NCBI GenBank assembly: GCA_903906615.1
Contig: CAIVKT010000541.1
Coordinates: forward strand, 1 to 5,145
Reading direction: 5' to 3'
DNA from: an uncultured Bacteroidota bacterium
Lineage (GTDB): Bacteria > Bacteroidota > Bacteroidia > Chitinophagales > Chitinophagaceae
Length of the DNA stretch: 5,145 nt
The position numbers were made by a program, and so were the translations under genes. This document shows, one piece after another, positions 4,998 to 5,145 of the stretch (within the stretch, counting starts at the first letter, position 1; every line of letters begins with the position of its first letter). The notes under the pieces are model-generated. The model worked only from the letters and a program-made list of their open reading frames with translations, was not told the origin of the DNA and did not search any database.

Positions 4998-5145
4998 CAA
5001 AAATAATCAAATGAAACCTAAAACCCCAATACCATTATTCAACGATTTTACAGGCGGCAAAGCATTTTATAATCATTATTTAACTATATACAGTTGCGCA
5101 TAGGATTTAGTTGGCAGAATCCCTGTAATCCCTTCGCCTTACCAG

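Noticed and set aside
5011..5103. Plus-strand 30-codon ORF upstream of E2
   Set aside because: It is short, has no promoter or ribosome-binding context, lies over the E2 promoter region, and resembles nothing known to me.
5107..5145. Possible C-terminus of a minus-strand gene entering from the right (...RRRDYRDSAN, stop at 5107-5109)
   Set aside because: Only 12 codons are visible and a second frame is also open, so it cannot be told from chance.

Overview
The window looks like chromosomal DNA from a member of the Bacteroidota, probably near Chitinophagia. Three things point there. The DnaA carries a Bacteroidota-style FNHLHQ..KQIILTSD segment. The tRNA genes do not encode their CCA ends. 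The best promoter candidates fit the phylum's TTTG / TAnnTTTG pattern, and the main genes have no Shine-Dalgarno sequence. The family-level placement is an impression, not a computed result.

Layout. Positions 1-31 are the edge of the window. Positions 32-61 hold a hairpin terminator that closes a minus-strand tRNA pair: tRNA-Ser(GCT) is transcribed first, then tRNA-Pro(TGG), from a promoter near 305-336. Positions 340-525 lie between that promoter and the end of dnaA and hold two families of short imperfect repeats. dnaA occupies 526-2004 on the minus strand. Positions 2005-2745 form a long AT-rich divergent intergenic region with palindromes, a repeated GTTCG..AACC motif, weak DnaA-box-like sites and several tiny ORFs of doubtful reality. 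A 2-oxoglutarate/Fe(II)-dependent oxygenase gene (2746-3552, plus strand) follows. It converges on a lipoyl-bearing 2-oxo acid dehydrogenase E2 gene (3622-4959, minus strand), and the two share a perfectly palindromic terminator at 3572-3599. Positions 4960-5145 hold the E2 leader and no gene I can support.

The genes do not form one pathway. DnaA starts chromosome replication, the E2 is the acyltransferase core of a keto-acid dehydrogenase complex, the two tRNAs serve translation, and the oxygenase has an unknown substrate. Each protein gene appears to be its own transcription unit. I found no clear novel system. The parts most worth a second look are the dnaA/oxygenase intergenic region, the unusual residues in DnaA, and the 8-bp tandem duplication that sets the spacing of the tRNA promoter.
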